From an uncultured Pseudanabaenaceae cyanobacterium (GTDB taxonomy: Bacteria; Cyanobacteriota; Cyanobacteriia; PCC-9006; JAAUQQ01), in assembly GCA_938002085.1 (NCBI GenBank), contig CALLAT010000050.1:1-46435 (forward strand): DNA of 46,435 nt, given 5' to 3'. Below are positions 1 through 8,410 of the stretch, in pieces. A model generated the notes under the pieces. That model saw only the letters and a list, made by a program, of their open reading frames with translations, was not told where the DNA came from and did no database searches. Numbering within the stretch: the stretch's first letter is position 1; every line of letters begins with the position of its first letter. A program made the translations under genes and the position numbers.

Positions 1-24
1 CAGGCCCCATCCCTCGCATCTACC

Positions 25-1248
25 ATGGCAACCCCACCCGCCATCATCAGCACCACTAAAACCAAACAACAGGTCAGCCTCCTCGCCCTCTGCCAGGCCC
101 TGGCCATGACCACCAACACCGTCCTCATCACCACAGCCGCCCTCATCGGCTACGCCCTCGCCGCCGACAAAGCCCTCGCCACCCTGCCCCTGGCCATCCG
201 CCAATTGGCTACCATGGTCACCACTATCCCTGCATCGTTGCTCATGCAACGTATCGGCAGACGCGGTGGCTTCCTGACCGGCACCAGCATTGGTCTGCTG
301 GGTTCTGGCATTGCCATTTATAGCTTGGCGATCGCCAATTTCTGGATCTTCACCCTGGCCATGGCCCTCCTCGGCATCGCCAACAGCTTCGTTGGCTACT
401 ACCGCTTCGCCGCTGCCGATATCGCCGACGAGGCCTTCCGCCCCCAGGCCATCTCCTGGGTCATTGCTGGCGGTATCATCGCCGCCCTCCTCGGCCCCTG
501 GCTCGCCACTGGCTCCAAAGATTGGTTCATTGGTTGGTTCAGCAACGAACTCTACATTGGAGCCTTCGTCGCCATCCTCGGCCTCTACGTCCTCGCCAGC
601 CTATTGCTCTTGGGTTTGCGGGTGCCGACTGCTGTGAAATGGGAAGTGGTGGAGAAAGCGCGATCGCTCCTCATCATCGCCCGCCAACCCAGCTTCCTCG
701 TCGCCACCCTGGGCAGCACCATCAGCTACGGCGTCATGGTCTTCGTCATGACCGCCACGCCCCTGGCCATGGAAGCCCACAGCCACAGCTTCGACCAAAC
801 CGCCAACGTTATCCAGTGGCACGTCTTCGGTATGTTCGGCCCTTCCTTCCTCACCGGCTGGCTGATCAAAAAACTGGGCCTGCTCAATATCATCACCTCA
901 GGCGCAATCCTTACCCTGGGCTGCATGGCCGTTAACCTAACCGGCACCAGCTTTGGCCATTTCTCCATCGCCCTGCTGCTCCTCGGCCTCGGCTGGAACT
1001 TTATGTATGTTGGCTCCACAACTCTACTCACTGAAACCTACCGAGCTAGTGAGAAAGCTAAGGTCCAAGCCTCCCATGATTTTGTTGTCTTTAGCTTTGT
1101 CGCCCTGGTGACCTTCTTGTCGGGTCGCATTTTCCACCGCTTTAACTGGGAAGTGCTTAACCATGTGAGCTGGCCTTTGGTGCTGGCGACGCTGGTGGTA
1201 GTGCTGGGCTTGCAGCAATGGCGATCGCTCACCCGCCCCTCAATCTAA
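25..1248 (+). CDS. MFS family transporter
   Basis: A 407-residue, very hydrophobic protein with about twelve membrane segments, the usual size for a major facilitator superfamily permease. A basic loop after the second helix (QRIGRR, about residues 74-79) matches the cytoplasmic 2-3 loop signature of MFS proteins. It would sit in the inner membrane and exchange or export small solutes. The substrate cannot be read from the sequence. The ATG at 25 is the first in frame and gives a normal MFS N-terminus, with only 24 bases of the window upstream, so operon context is unknown. Several HIP1 octamers lie inside the gene. Confident as MFS, no opinion on substrate. Confidence 0.85.
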   Translation: MATPPAIISTTKTKQQVSLLALCQALAMTTNTVLITTAALIGYALAADKALATLPLAIRQLATMVTTIPASLLMQRIGRRGGFLTGTSIGLLGSGIAIYSLAIANFWIFTLAMALLGIANSFVGYYRFAAADIADEAFRPQAISWVIAGGIIAALLGPWLATGSKDWFIGWFSNELYIGAFVAILGLYVLASLLLLGLRVPTAVKWEVVEKARSLLIIARQPSFLVATLGSTISYGVMVFVMTATPLAMEAHSHSFDQTANVIQWHVFGMFGPSFLTGWLIKKLGLLNIITSGAILTLGCMAVNLTGTSFGHFSIALLLLGLGWNFMYVGSTTLLTETYRASEKAKVQASHDFVVFSFVALVTFLSGRIFHRFNWEVLNHVSWPLVLATLVVVLGLQQWRSLTRPSI

Positions 1249-1521
1249 ACAATTGGAGTGCAATCAATCGGAAGACTGGCTCCAAGTCTGATTGGTGATG
1301 CGGGATTGGTCATTCGTACTTCCCCCTTTCACTGCTTCTCCATCGTTTGACCACAGTCCCAAATCAGCTCTGCAAAGCCTTGGGGACGGCGGCATAGCCC
1401 TGCCAGTCCCGAGATTAAAATCTCCCCACAATCAAGTTGACGAAAAGAAGCTCAGCTAAGCCAACGTCGTAAAACCCCTCCCAGGGGGAATCCTACAGAT
1501 AGCACTCGCTATACGCCAAAG

Positions 1522-4134
1522 TTGATTGTGAAGCTCACTTCGTTGACCCATGCCCGGCCCCGCAGCAGCAAAGCTAGCCTGACGCTAATCGGATTGCTGG
1601 TTAGCAGCGTCATGCCAGCTCAGGCTCAAGTCATTCCTGATGAGAGCCTGGGGACAATCAATGCTGGCGGTGTAATCTCGGGCGGCCTCACAACCTCGAA
1701 CGGTGCACAGCAAAATCTTTTTCACAGCTTCCAGGAATTCTCACTCGATTCCACAGATACGGTAACCTTCATTGCCCCGGATTCCATTGAGAATATTGTT
1801 ACCCGCGTAACCGGCCCTAACCTGTCTCGCATCGATGGAACCTTACAAGTTTCTAATACAACCAGCAATCTATTTCTCATCAATCCTGCCGGTATTGTGT
1901 TTGGACCCAATGCGCAGCTCAGGGTGCCGGGCTCATTTATCGCCTCAACCGCTGAGCAGGCAACCTTTGCCAATGGTTTTACCTTGGAGACTGAGAGGCT
2001 AAATGTGCCTCCACTAATGACGATCAGTGCTCCAACTGGCCTTCAAATTGGGAAAGGTGCTATCCAGGTCCAAAACACAGGCCATACCTTAGCCAAACTC
2101 AATCCGCTTGATCCCAGTCGCGGAGCCAATGGGGGCCTTGCTCCTCACATCCAACAAGGGGCTACATCAGGGCTACAGGTGCGACCGGGGAAGACACTTG
2201 CCCTGATTGGAAATGGAATTACGTTGAATGGTGGACAAGTCACGGCCCACAGTGGCCATGTGGAAATCGGCAGCGTCTCCCAGGGCAGCTCAGTTAGTTT
2301 AAACCCACTCAATTTCACCGCTGACTATGGCGCGGTAGAAGCCTTTAGCTCAGTCCAATTCGTAAATCGCTCCCTAGCCAATGTCAGTGGCGTCCCCGTT
2401 GCATTGCTACCTGCCCTGCCTTCTGTCCAGCTATTTACCACTCACCAAGGAAGCCTCCAGGTGAGTGGCCATGACATCAATCTCCAGGACAGCTCGATCC
2501 TCCTGGGACAAACTGGAGTCGCTGCCACTCAAAGCGGAAACAGCCTGACTGTTAATGCGGCTGGCACATTACTCATCTCAGGCAGTGAGGCCAGCAGTTC
2601 GCTCCGCAGTGGTGTTTTTAGCGAAACACTAGGCCCCCAGCCTAGCGGGAACATCGATATTCAAGCTGCTCAACTCCAAATTCAAGAGGGAGCCGGTATC
2701 GTCGGATTTACCTTTAGCGAAGCCAATGGAGGAGCCATTCAAATTCGGACGGATGAGCAGCTGGCCGTGAGCGGCTTTAATGCCATAAACCCTCTCATCT
2801 CTAGCACGATTGCCACCGGCACGATTGCCTCAACAGGCAATTCAGGAGATCTGCGAATCAAGTCACCCCAACTTTTACTTGAAGGGGGAGGAAGTATTAG
2901 CTCCTTGACCTTTGGCCTAGGGGAGTCTGGAAGTCTCTCCGTTTATTCTGATGATATTCGTCTCACTGGAAGAAGTGCAGTCAGCAATATTCCCAGCTCA
3001 ATTGCAGCCTCTAACTTTGGACCTGGCCTAGCTGGCAATATTGACATTGAGACGAAAAAATTGAGCCTCGCCGATCGAGCGCTGATTGCAGCCTCATCGA
3101 TCTCTGCAGGATCCGCTGGGAATATCCGCATTGTTGCCACTGACAGCATTGAAATCAATCAGCCGATTGGGTCTGAGCCCAGTAGCGCGATCAACTCTTC
3201 TGTTTTTATCCCATCTGACTTTGAGCGAGCGCTGTTTAATATTTCCCCCGATTTTATTCCCACGGGAGATTCAGGCAATCTAAGTCTCATCACTCCTCAC
3301 CTGCGCTTAAGTGGACCTGTCCAGATTAATGTTAAAAATGGTGGATTAGGGAATGCAGGTGAGGCTCAAATTCAGGCAAATTCAGTCTCGCTGACAGATG
3401 GTGGCGGAATTATTGCCTTCACTGAATATGGCAACGGCGGTAATATTAAGCTTCAGTTGGCCGACTCGCTATTGCTTCAAAATGGCAGTCGTTTAACAGT
3501 GGAATCTAATGGGCCTGGCAATGGCGGCAATATCGATATTTCATCTCCAATCATCATTGCCCAGGAAAATAGTGACATCACTGCCAATGCAAGGCTTGGC
3601 AATGGCGGCAATATCAATATCAGCACGGAGCACATACTAGGGACAGCATTTCGCCCTCAGACGACCTCTGAGAGTGATATCACTGCAAGTTCGGCCTTTG
3701 GTCTTAATGGGTCCGTCAACATTAATTCGCTCGATCTCACCACGACTCAAAATCTAGTTCAACTCCCTGATAAAGTTGCAGGAAGCCACCAAGACAAAGT
3801 AATTGTCGGTTGTGTCGGACAGGCGAGTGACCAGTTTGTTGCCTCAGGGAAAGGTGGATTTCCCCATAGCCCAACGCAGATTTTATCGAGTCAAAATGTC
3901 TGGAAAGACTTTCGTGTTGACCCTCTGGCCCCAAGTATTACTCCTCAGTTAGAAAAACAGCGAACAGGTGACTCACAGATTGAATGGGGATTACAGCAGA
4001 GCTCGAATGCCAGCTTTGAGGAAGCAGAAGCATGGCATTTAGATGAAGAAGGTCGGATCAGCTTACTGGCTTCTAGTCCTGTGATGAGTGAAGCTGTGCG
4101 CTGTCTAAAAAGGAAAGCTGCTTCAGCAGTGTGA
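1522..4134 (+). CDS. Two-partner-secretion exoprotein with filamentous haemagglutinin N-terminal domain
   Basis: An 870-residue secreted protein. Residues 1-36 form a signal peptide ending near PAQAQ. The TPS/haemagglutinin activity domain follows (about 37-150) with the NLFLINPAGIVFG signature. The body is rich in GNGGNI-type beta-helix turns. The C-terminus has GCVGQASDQF and LSSQNVWKDF, which I recall from the cyanobacterial TPS/S-layer-like family. Known family members cross the outer membrane through a TpsB (POTRA-barrel) partner; none is adjacent here. The start is a TTG at 1522 with a weak upstream ribosome site; a GTG two codons in (1528) is equally possible. Likely function is surface adhesion or matrix, inferred from family only. 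Confidence 0.88.
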   Translation: MIVKLTSLTHARPRSSKASLTLIGLLVSSVMPAQAQVIPDESLGTINAGGVISGGLTTSNGAQQNLFHSFQEFSLDSTDTVTFIAPDSIENIVTRVTGPNLSRIDGTLQVSNTTSNLFLINPAGIVFGPNAQLRVPGSFIASTAEQATFANGFTLETERLNVPPLMTISAPTGLQIGKGAIQVQNTGHTLAKLNPLDPSRGANGGLAPHIQQGATSGLQVRPGKTLALIGNGITLNGGQVTAHSGHVEIGSVSQGSSVSLNPLNFTADYGAVEAFSSVQFVNRSLANVSGVPVALLPALPSVQLFTTHQGSLQVSGHDINLQDSSILLGQTGVAATQSGNSLTVNAAGTLLISGSEASSSLRSGVFSETLGPQPSGNIDIQAAQLQIQEGAGIVGFTFSEANGGAIQIRTDEQLAVSGFNAINPLISSTIATGTIASTGNSGDLRIKSPQLLLEGGGSISSLTFGLGESGSLSVYSDDIRLTGRSAVSNIPSSIAASNFGPGLAGNIDIETKKLSLADRALIAASSISAGSAGNIRIVATDSIEINQPIGSEPSSAINSSVFIPSDFERALFNISPDFIPTGDSGNLSLITPHLRLSGPVQINVKNGGLGNAGEAQIQANSVSLTDGGGIIAFTEYGNGGNIKLQLADSLLLQNGSRLTVESNGPGNGGNIDISSPIIIAQENSDITANARLGNGGNINISTEHILGTAFRPQTTSESDITASSAFGLNGSVNINSLDLTTTQNLVQLPDKVAGSHQDKVIVGCVGQASDQFVASGKGGFPHSPTQILSSQNVWKDFRVDPLAPSITPQLEKQRTGDSQIEWGLQQSSNASFEEAEAWHLDEEGRISLLASSPVMSEAVRCLKRKAASAV

Positions 4135-4368
4135 CTGTGAGTCTGTCATTCCCTCTGGAGAAAAGCGTCCTGAGGAAACTGGCGCTATTGAGTCAATGAT
4201 ATGAGCTCTGAGGAGTAGCAATCGCGAAGCGAGCCTGTTCAAGCAATCAATTCTCGCTGCTCGGATTGCCCATCTCTACCAACCATTCTTCTTCCCAGGT
4301 GATATGCCCAGCTGGAGGGGGCAACAGCGCTGGAAACATGGCTAATCATGGCTAGGCAGCTGCTCGGT

Positions 4369-4917
4369 TCAAATTCCAGCACACAGTTTTGCTGGCAACT
4401 GATCTAGAGCCCGCTGAAAAGGCGTTGGGTCATCCAAACCTCGGGAGACCAGCAGTGAGCCTTGAATCATTACGACTGCATCCTCGCTGCGTTCTTGGGC
4501 AGATCGCGGGTCGAGGCCTGCTTTGATCAGGAGTTGGGCGATCGCTTCAATAAATCTTGCTAGCCCTTGCTTCACCACTTCATGTAAGTCGTCCCGTACT
4601 GGCCCTAGGGTCAGCGTGCCCAAGATGCAGGGCTGGCGGCCTTCGTCATAGAGCTGGGAAAGGCGATCGCACATTTCCTCCAGCAACTCTTGCGCATCCC
4701 CTTCCTCTCCCAGTGGCTGCAAAACATTAAGCGCCAACCAATCCCCCGCATAGCCCAGCGTCGCCAGCACCATTTCATCCTTGCCACCCGGAAAGTGATG
4801 ATACAAACTCGCCTTTCCCAAGCCCGTTGCCTGGGCAATATTGGCCAAACTAACCCCGTCATAGCCCTGTTGGCGGAAGAGCTGAAATAACGCAGGCAGA
4901 TGAGTTTCGCGGGACAT
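4369..4917 (-). CDS. TetR/AcrR family transcriptional repressor
   Basis: A 182-residue regulator. Residues 8-55 form the TetR helix-turn-helix: GYDGVSLANIAQATGLGK followed by ASLYHHFPGGKD is a close match to the family consensus. The C-terminal two thirds are the helical ligand/dimer domain, with the TetR_C-like LLEEMCDRL stretch. It is transcribed away from the VOC and flavin-binding genes at 5039 and 5527. The 121-base gap holds two near-palindromic operator-like sites, so it probably represses itself and the divergent pair. The inducer is unknown. ATG at 4917 fits the normal length of the HTH N-terminus. Confidence 0.9.
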   Translation of the reverse strand: MSRETHLPALFQLFRQQGYDGVSLANIAQATGLGKASLYHHFPGGKDEMVLATLGYAGDWLALNVLQPLGEEGDAQELLEEMCDRLSQLYDEGRQPCILGTLTLGPVRDDLHEVVKQGLARFIEAIAQLLIKAGLDPRSAQERSEDAVVMIQGSLLVSRGLDDPTPFQRALDQLPAKLCAGI

Positions 4918-4962
4918 AGGGCAACAGCAGTGACGGGCAAGGATACGAAGTTATTGACATTG

Positions 4963-4978
4963 TACCGTTCGTTCGGTC
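4963..4978. promoter_or_regulatory. TetR operator-like site 1 (ACCG-N6-CGGT)
   Basis: ACCGTTCGTTCGGT (4964-4977) is an imperfect palindrome between the divergent tetR and VOC genes. The outer ACCG/CGGT arms are perfect. It shares 13 of 14 bases with site 2 and lies 27 bases from it. Assignment as the regulator's own operator is inference from position and dyad form. Confidence 0.6.
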
Positions 4979-4989
4979 TAATTGTTTTG

Positions 4990-5005
4990 TACCGATCGTT
5001 CGGTA
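4990..5005. promoter_or_regulatory. TetR operator-like site 2 (TACCG-N6-CGGTA)
   Basis: TACCGATCGTTCGGTA has perfect 5-base arms and a near-symmetric centre. It begins 34 bases before the ATG of the VOC gene, where bound repressor would block transcription or promoter clearance. It repeats the core of site 1 almost exactly. Confidence 0.62.
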
Positions 5006-5038
5006 CTGAACTCACCACCTCATTGGAGCTCTTCCACC

Positions 5039-5437
5039 ATGGCTAAGACCCAAGGCATCCATCACCTCGGCCTCACCGTTCCCGACCTCTCCGCCACCCG
5101 CGACTTCTTCATCAATGTCCTCGGCTTCCAGCAAGTCGGCGAAAAGCCTGACTACCCCGCTGTCTTCGTCTCCGATGGCTCAATCATGCTGACGCTATGG
5201 CAAGCCGTTGACCCCGCCCAAGCCACGCCCTTCAATCGCAAAACCAACGTGGGGCTGCACCACTTTGCCCTTCAGGTGGAGAGTTTAGAGACCCTCAATT
5301 CACTGCACACCACCTTGGGCAAGACCGATGGAGTCGAGATTGAATTTCCACCAGAACCCTTAGGCCAAGGCCCAGCCCATCACATGATGCTGACGATTCC
5401 CGGTGGCATTCGCATGGAACTCTTCGCGAAATCCTGA
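5039..5437 (+). CDS. VOC-superfamily (glyoxalase/bleomycin-resistance-like) protein
   Basis: A 132-residue single-module pair giving one vicinal-oxygen-chelate fold. It opens with GIHHLGLTVPDL, with a likely metal-binding His at residue 8 or 9. A second His lies in VGLHHFALQV and a Glu in RMELFAK near the C-terminus, matching the His/His/Glu pattern of the superfamily. The reading frame is open further upstream to 4982, but the ATG at 5039 gives the standard N-terminus and has GGAG at about 5025, and the upstream extension would run through operator site 2. It lies divergent from the TetR gene and 89 bases before the PNPOx-like gene, probably one TetR-controlled unit. The substrate is unknown; detoxification is a guess. 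Confidence 0.85.
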   Translation: MAKTQGIHHLGLTVPDLSATRDFFINVLGFQQVGEKPDYPAVFVSDGSIMLTLWQAVDPAQATPFNRKTNVGLHHFALQVESLETLNSLHTTLGKTDGVEIEFPPEPLGQGPAHHMMLTIPGGIRMELFAKS

Positions 5438-5526
5438 AGTGCCTTACATCTTTTCAATCACTGGCTCAATAGGGCTAATCTTTAGCTCTGTTGAGCCTAC
5501 AACCTTTCTTTCTGGCAATACGTCCC

Positions 5527-6492
5527 ATGGCAAATTCCGGCTGGCCCCATCCCGAATCTCCCTTCCACCCCGGCGAAATTGCCGTTCAGTCTCGCCTGGG
5601 CGTTGCAGATATAATCGGTAAGCAAGCGCGGCGCATGATTCGGGACTTTATGCCGGAGCAGCATCGCCAGTTCTTTGCCAAACTGCCCTACGTCATTGTG
5701 GGCAGCCTCGACGATCGCCAGCAACCTTGGGCCTCCATCCTCCTGGGCAAACCAGGCTTCCTCTCCTCCCCCGACGAACGTCACCTCACGGTCAAAGCCC
5801 AGCCCCTCTTTGGCGACCCCCTCGCTGACAACCTTGCGCCCGGCATAGACATCGGTCTACTCGGCATCGAACTCCCCACCCGTCGCCGCAATCGCCTTAA
5901 TGGGGTTGTTACTGCAACCACTGATTTTGGCTTCGATATTCGCGTTGGACAAAGCTTTGGCAACTGCCCCCAGTACATCCAAACCCGAGAAGCCAACTGG
6001 ATGGATTTTGACCCTACAGCTCCTAAACCCATTCAGTCCATCACCCAGCTCCGCGAGGCAGACCGCAGCCTGATTCAAAATACAGACACCTTCTTCATCG
6101 CCACTGCCTATCAAGGCGATGACGCCGGAAAAGCCAGCGGCGTGGATGTCTCCCATCGGGGCGGCAAGCCCGGCTTCGTGCGCGTTGATGCCGATGGCAG
6201 TCTCACCATTCCCGATTTCTCTGGCAATCTCATCTTCAATACCTTGGGCAATATTGAACTCAACCCTAAAGCGGGCCTGCTCTTTTTAGACTTTGGCCAA
6301 GGCGACTTGCTCTACCTCACGGGCAATGCTGAAGTCATTTGGGATGGGCCTGAAGTCGAAGCCTATGCAGGGGCAGAGCGATTGCTGCGCTTTCAGTTAA
6401 CTCAGGGCTATCGAGTTCAGGGCAGCTTACCCACCCCCTGGTCCCAGCCAGAATTCTCACCCTTTCTCGACAAGACTGGAAGCTGGTCCTAG
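5527..6492 (+). CDS. Pyridoxamine-5'-phosphate-oxidase-like flavin-binding protein
   Basis: A 321-residue protein resembling the long bacterial PNPOx-like split-barrel family: FHPGE near the N-terminus, RMIRDFMPEQHRQFFAKLP leading into the barrel, then WASILLGKPGF, and a C-terminal barrel half with SHRGGKPGFVRV and GLLFLDF. Such proteins bind FMN or FAD, and many members have no assigned substrate. The frame is open to a TTG at 5491, but ATG 5527 (MANSGWPHPE) looks more natural. It follows the VOC gene in the same direction, so both may be controlled by the TetR repressor. A redox detoxification role for the pair is inference. Confidence 0.75.
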   Translation: MANSGWPHPESPFHPGEIAVQSRLGVADIIGKQARRMIRDFMPEQHRQFFAKLPYVIVGSLDDRQQPWASILLGKPGFLSSPDERHLTVKAQPLFGDPLADNLAPGIDIGLLGIELPTRRRNRLNGVVTATTDFGFDIRVGQSFGNCPQYIQTREANWMDFDPTAPKPIQSITQLREADRSLIQNTDTFFIATAYQGDDAGKASGVDVSHRGGKPGFVRVDADGSLTIPDFSGNLIFNTLGNIELNPKAGLLFLDFGQGDLLYLTGNAEVIWDGPEVEAYAGAERLLRFQLTQGYRVQGSLPTPWSQPEFSPFLDKTGSWS

Positions 6493-6530
6493 CCTAAGCT
6501 AGATGACTCTAAAGACTCCCCACCCGGCCA

Positions 6531-6652
6531 CCTTGGGATAAATCCCAAGGCTCAAAGCGAAAGCCTACTAAAGTAGGCTGAAATCCTAATAGACAGTTTT
6601 TTAGTCCGTTTTAACGGACTTGAGCTCTTAGCTGTGAGCTTTAGCTCACAGC
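6531..6652. repeat. Cluster of four perfect hairpins with TAAA/TTTA tetraloops (REP-like)
   Basis: Four perfect palindromes lie in a row: 6531-6550 (8-bp stem CCTTGGGA, loop TAAA), 6562-6579 (7-bp AGCCTAC, loop TAAA), 6603-6620 (7-bp AGTCCGT, loop TTTA) and 6631-6652 (9-bp GCTGTGAGC, loop TTTA). The stems differ in sequence, but the loop is constant and flips strand between the first and second pairs. They fill the gap between two convergent genes (stops at 6492 and 6701). This resembles cyanobacterial REP/palindrome arrays, from memory. The last hairpins could also end transcripts from either side. Confidence 0.7.
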
Positions 6653-6700
6653 ACCAGGCGGAGCAAACCTAACAGTTTGTCGAACTTAGCTGGTCCTAGA

Positions 6701-7417
6701 CTATTTCTTCTCGCTTGGGCCAAACGGCTTCCACTGACCTGGCGGCGGCGTCAGAAATTCGTAGCTCCCGGCCGCTTGTCCCGGCTTCGCCGTCACCACA
6801 ATGTCGAAGGACAGCGACACTCGCTCCAGGTCCGTGTGATTGAAGCTCACAGCATGTTGCCGTTTGGAAGGAAAAATTACCAGCCGCCCCTCCGTTGGTT
6901 CATAGATCGCTTGGTCCTGGTTTAGCTCATTCCAACTGGCAATGATATTGGTGTTCTCGCTGCCCAGGCCAGGGCTGACTTCATTGGGGCGGGAGTTGTC
7001 AAAAAAGATTAGGCAACCCGCTTCATCGCTGCCAGAGTTGGGCACTGAAACGTAGTAGACCGCGCTGATATGGGAGGTGTTGTGGCAATGGACTCCCACC
7101 TCTTGCCCCGGTTGGGAAACCACGGGCCAGGCTCGCTGAATGTAGAGGTCAATTTGCTCCAGGTCGATGCCTAGCTCCGTGAGGTATTGCAAGACATGGG
7201 TTTCCACTTGGGCAACAACCCAGCTAAAGCGCGGGTCCAGATGCACTTGCTCAACCCCGTGGAGGTCTCCGGTCCAGGCCATTTCGGGGACATGGCGGGG
7301 AGCAGAGCCCTGGGCCTTCATGTCGTAGACCGCTTCGAGAAGCTTGGCTTTGTGGGCTTGGCCTTCGGGGAGGTCTTCGAAGTAGACGGCTAGGGGGAAG
7401 TGGGTCTCGATGGGCAT
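6701..7417 (-). CDS. Putative 2-oxoglutarate/Fe(II)-dependent oxygenase (PF13759-like)
   Basis: A 238-residue protein with the layout of the TIGR02466/2OG-FeII_Oxy_5 family. The metal-binding region is GVHCHNTSHISAVYYV (His about 110-116). A distal His lies in FPSKRQHAV (about 188), and the 2-oxoglutarate-binding Arg in LERVSLSFD (about 199). The double-stranded beta-helix core is complete. The frame extends five codons to a TTG at 7432, but ATG 7417 (MPIETHFPL) is preferred. The gene ends just past the hairpin cluster. The hydroxylation substrate is unknown; family members are usually annotated only as putative oxygenases. Confidence 0.8.
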   Translation of the reverse strand: MPIETHFPLAVYFEDLPEGQAHKAKLLEAVYDMKAQGSAPRHVPEMAWTGDLHGVEQVHLDPRFSWVVAQVETHVLQYLTELGIDLEQIDLYIQRAWPVVSQPGQEVGVHCHNTSHISAVYYVSVPNSGSDEAGCLIFFDNSRPNEVSPGLGSENTNIIASWNELNQDQAIYEPTEGRLVIFPSKRQHAVSFNHTDLERVSLSFDIVVTAKPGQAAGSYEFLTPPPGQWKPFGPSEKK

Positions 7418-7539
7418 CGGTCGGGCTCGCAAAGTCTATTTGATTGTAGGGGGAGTTGTGGCTTCAACGTGGGGGAGGCAAGCGCTCCTCTTCCCCTAGC
7501 CCCTTCTCCTAAAGGAGACGGGGGACTGGAGACAAGAGC

Positions 7540-8310
7540 TCAGCTTAAGTCTTTGAGGAAGGCTAGGGGGGTGGCCATGTTTTTGGCGAAGCCGAGGATT
7601 CCGCGATCGCGATGTTCATACAACACCTCTCCATTCTCAATCACAAATGTCCCACCCCGCTGGGTCAAGAAATTTCCCTTATGCACATAGGTCTCCCAAT
7701 GGCCCAGGCTCTCGCCCATATTCCGTAGCCGCAACGTCGCTAGTTCGAAGGGGCGCTGGAAGCCCTTGCCCCCAGCAAACTTGAATGTCTCACCTTTGAT
7801 GGCGGGTAAGGCTCCAGTTTTGACCACTTCGTCATCGGCGATCAGTTGGGGGGCGGCGCGATCGCCCAAGTAGCCCCGAAACACCTCCTTCAAGGTCCCC
7901 GGACTGCCAATGCCCGCACACATCAACAGCAAATTCAGCCAACCATTGGCACTGTCCGAGCCCCCCGGCAGCTTCAAAGCCAGTCCTTCGTACAAGCCCA
8001 GTTGCTTATGCATCTCTGCCGTGGAATCGACAAATAGCTGATCGGTGGGAAACCCCGTGTAGTCGCAGAAGCGCTGGCCTGCGGCGCGATCGCCAATGCC
8101 TACGGCCCGCAATGCAAAGCCCGCTGGAGGAGCATCAAACCACCCGTCCCGTTTCAGCCACCAGGCATATTCCAAGGGATCAAAGTCGCCAAAATGGGGC
8201 AGCACCAACACCAATGTCTTATCAGCCTTGCAGCCTGACAAAATTGGCAATTGCTCCCCATCACTCACCCGCTCAACGCGGGCTTGGGTCAAAATTTCAA
8301 AGCTATTCAT
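7540..8310 (-). CDS. AhpC/TSA-like (peroxiredoxin-like) thioredoxin-fold protein
   Basis: A 256-residue thioredoxin-fold protein. The first strand-helix reads LVLVLPHFGDFDPLEYAWWL, followed by FALRAVGIGDRAAGQRFCDYTGFP and a C-terminal GGTFVIENGEVLYEHRD, the usual redoxin strand. The position where a peroxiredoxin carries its peroxidatic Cys is occupied by GDFD; the Cys in RFCDYTG is elsewhere. From memory this cysteine-poor form is common in cyanobacterial members annotated AhpC/TSA family, so it may not be a peroxidase. ATG at 8310. It is on the same strand as its neighbours, but gaps of about 100 bases on each side make an operon uncertain. Confidence 0.7.
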   Translation of the reverse strand: MNSFEILTQARVERVSDGEQLPILSGCKADKTLVLVLPHFGDFDPLEYAWWLKRDGWFDAPPAGFALRAVGIGDRAAGQRFCDYTGFPTDQLFVDSTAEMHKQLGLYEGLALKLPGGSDSANGWLNLLLMCAGIGSPGTLKEVFRGYLGDRAAPQLIADDEVVKTGALPAIKGETFKFAGGKGFQRPFELATLRLRNMGESLGHWETYVHKGNFLTQRGGTFVIENGEVLYEHRDRGILGFAKNMATPLAFLKDLS

Positions 8311-8410
8311 GGTCCAGTCGCGAGAGCATTGCTGTCCCTCGACTTTACCCTGCGGTCCCGACCTTTGGCTTACAAGTCTGATAGCTGAGTCGCTTGTTCG
8401 GGGTGCAAGG

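Noticed and set aside
4355..4385. GGTTCAAATTCC resembling a tRNA T-arm
   Set aside because: It overlaps the 3' end of the TetR gene, and no acceptor stem or anticodon arm fits around it.
4982..5038. Upstream extension of the VOC gene
   Set aside because: It passes through the operator-like site; the ATG at 5039 gives the standard family start.
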